From: Phycisphaerae bacterium
Lineage (GTDB): Bacteria > Planctomycetota > Phycisphaerae > Sedimentisphaerales > SM23-30
Direction of reading: 5' to 3'
Assembly: GCA_021736565.1 (NCBI GenBank)
Contig: JAIPFO010000257.1
Span: forward strand, 1-5,808
Length of the DNA: 5,808 nt
Shown: positions 4,994 through 5,808 of the stretch, in pieces
Layout: each line of letters opens with the position of its first letter
How positions within the stretch are numbered: position 1 is the first letter of the stretch
The notes under the pieces: model-generated
The model's input: the letters and a program-made list of their open reading frames with translations, nothing else
The model's database searches: none
Told to the model about the DNA's origin: nothing
Made by a program: the position numbers and the translations under genes

Positions 4994-5808
4994 TTATCGA
5001 GTTTTGGGTTCCGGCAGCTTGAGCTCGGTAATGATCGCGCCAATGGTGGAGAAGATCGTGAAGGCGAAGATGCCCCAGATGAATGTTTCGACAGTCTTTA
5101 ATTGTTCAGGAGCAGGTCTCAATAAATGTGCCAGGGCCAGATAGGTCAGGCCATGAGTAATTCCCAAAGCCACCCCGCCAATGGAAGCCAGAACGATTCG
5201 CCGGCCAAAAGTCAGCCCGCCGGCAGCCAGTGTAACCGCCATCCCACAAAGCAATGATATGACCAGAGCCATTATTTTCATATCACCCAGCCATGGATAA
5301 CTGTCACTGGTGGCACAATAGGTAAAGTATTGCCAGACGGATAACAACCCCGCTCCCATCAAAGCAGTCGGTAAGACATGCCAGCGACGTGGCGCTAGCG
5401 ACGAGCGGAGTTCCGCCCGACGGCCCATCCGGCGCCGAAGCGTTAACGGTAAATTATAGAACAACCCAAAGATCTTATGCTCCAGCAAGGCACCCTTCTC
5501 GCCAAAGACCGGCACAATATGCACCGCTTCGGTCGCCCAGTGCCCCGCCATGAATCGGGCCATCACCGGGTAGCGATAGGCCATCTGAATCGGAAACGCC
5601 AGGTAGCCGATATACTTGAAGAACCCTAAAAAAACCGCGATATTGTAGTCTTTGAAATTCCGCTCCTTGATCACCAGGTACAGGACATACATGCCGCGGC
5701 AGAGCGAGCCGGGCGAAAGTGGAACGACCTGAAACAGGGCAATAATACCCAAACCCTTGGCCCAGGCATTGGGGTCGGTGTCTTTATTCAGCAGCCAGTA
5801 TATCAATG
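4994..5808 (-). CDS. Multi-pass membrane protein of unknown family, 5' end beyond window
   Basis: The frame is open to the right edge of the window. The TTG at 5806 is only the first possible start inside it, so the gene almost certainly begins further right. About 270 C-terminal residues are visible, with around six hydrophobic segments: roughly residues 17-46 (GLGIIALFQVV...YVLYLVI), 56-77, 147-163, 177-199, 204-229 and 240-260. Between the second and third lies a long, basic, probably cytoplasmic loop containing RRRMGRR (124-130) and APRR (138-141). The stretch VVPLSPGSLCRG (27-38) in the first segment looks like a conserved Pro/Gly motif, faintly reminiscent of flippase-like or lysyl-PG-synthase-type membrane domains. 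I cannot assign a family. It ends in a charged tail (PEPKTR) and is followed by a spacer of about 150 bases containing two dyads. Substrate and role are unknown. Confidence 0.75.
   Translation of the reverse strand, partial: LIYWLLNKDTDPNAWAKGLGIIALFQVVPLSPGSLCRGMYVLYLVIKERNFKDYNIAVFLGFFKYIGYLAFPIQMAYRYPVMARFMAGHWATEAVHIVPVFGEKGALLEHKIFGLFYNLPLTLRRRMGRRAELRSSLAPRRWHVLPTALMGAGLLSVWQYFTYCATSDSYPWLGDMKIMALVISLLCGMAVTLAAGGLTFGRRIVLASIGGVALGITHGLTYLALAHLLRPAPEQLKTVETFIWGIFAFTIFSTIGAIITELKLPEPKTR

Overview
The window carries six genes or gene fragments and reads as ordinary bacterial chromosome at roughly 50% GC. A plausible source is the PVC group, perhaps a planctomycete. This rests on the twin-arginine-tagged xylose-isomerase-like TIM-barrel protein, a type that is very abundant in that group, together with the ankyrin-repeat protein and the loosely spaced genes with many single transcription units. 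It is an inference, because there is no rRNA or marker gene to confirm it. I saw no insertion sequence, CRISPR array, tRNA, rRNA or replication origin.

The left half is on the + strand. It begins with the 3' end of an ankyrin-repeat gene (2-226), followed by a good hairpin at 269-300 that may end its transcript. Next is a complete TrkH/KtrB-type potassium channel subunit (332-1846) with all four selectivity-filter loops intact. After it comes a leader with two compact hairpins (1951-1965 and 1977-1996), then a predicted lipoprotein with a duplicated methionine-rich tail (2022-2741). A short nitroreductase-family flavoprotein (2788-3306) follows 46 bases later and may share the lipoprotein's transcript.

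The right half is on the - strand, so the nitroreductase converges on it. Read in the direction of transcription from the right edge, it holds a multi-pass membrane protein cut by the window end (4994-5808). Then comes a spacer of about 150 bases with a 22-base dyad (4943-4964), a secreted or lipid-anchored sugar-isomerase/epimerase-like protein (3880-4842), and a small single-pass membrane protein of unknown function (3363-3773) that is clearly more AT-rich than its neighbours.

No pathway links the genes. The Trk subunit implies potassium uptake, with its TrkA-type regulatory partner encoded elsewhere. The isomerase-like protein suggests carbohydrate metabolism outside the cytoplasm. I did not find a convincing new multi-gene system. 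The points most worth checking are the Met-rich lipoprotein tail with its structured leader, the dyad upstream of the isomerase gene, the AT-rich orphan gene, and the GC-rich palindromic, arginine-coding stretch inside the membrane protein.
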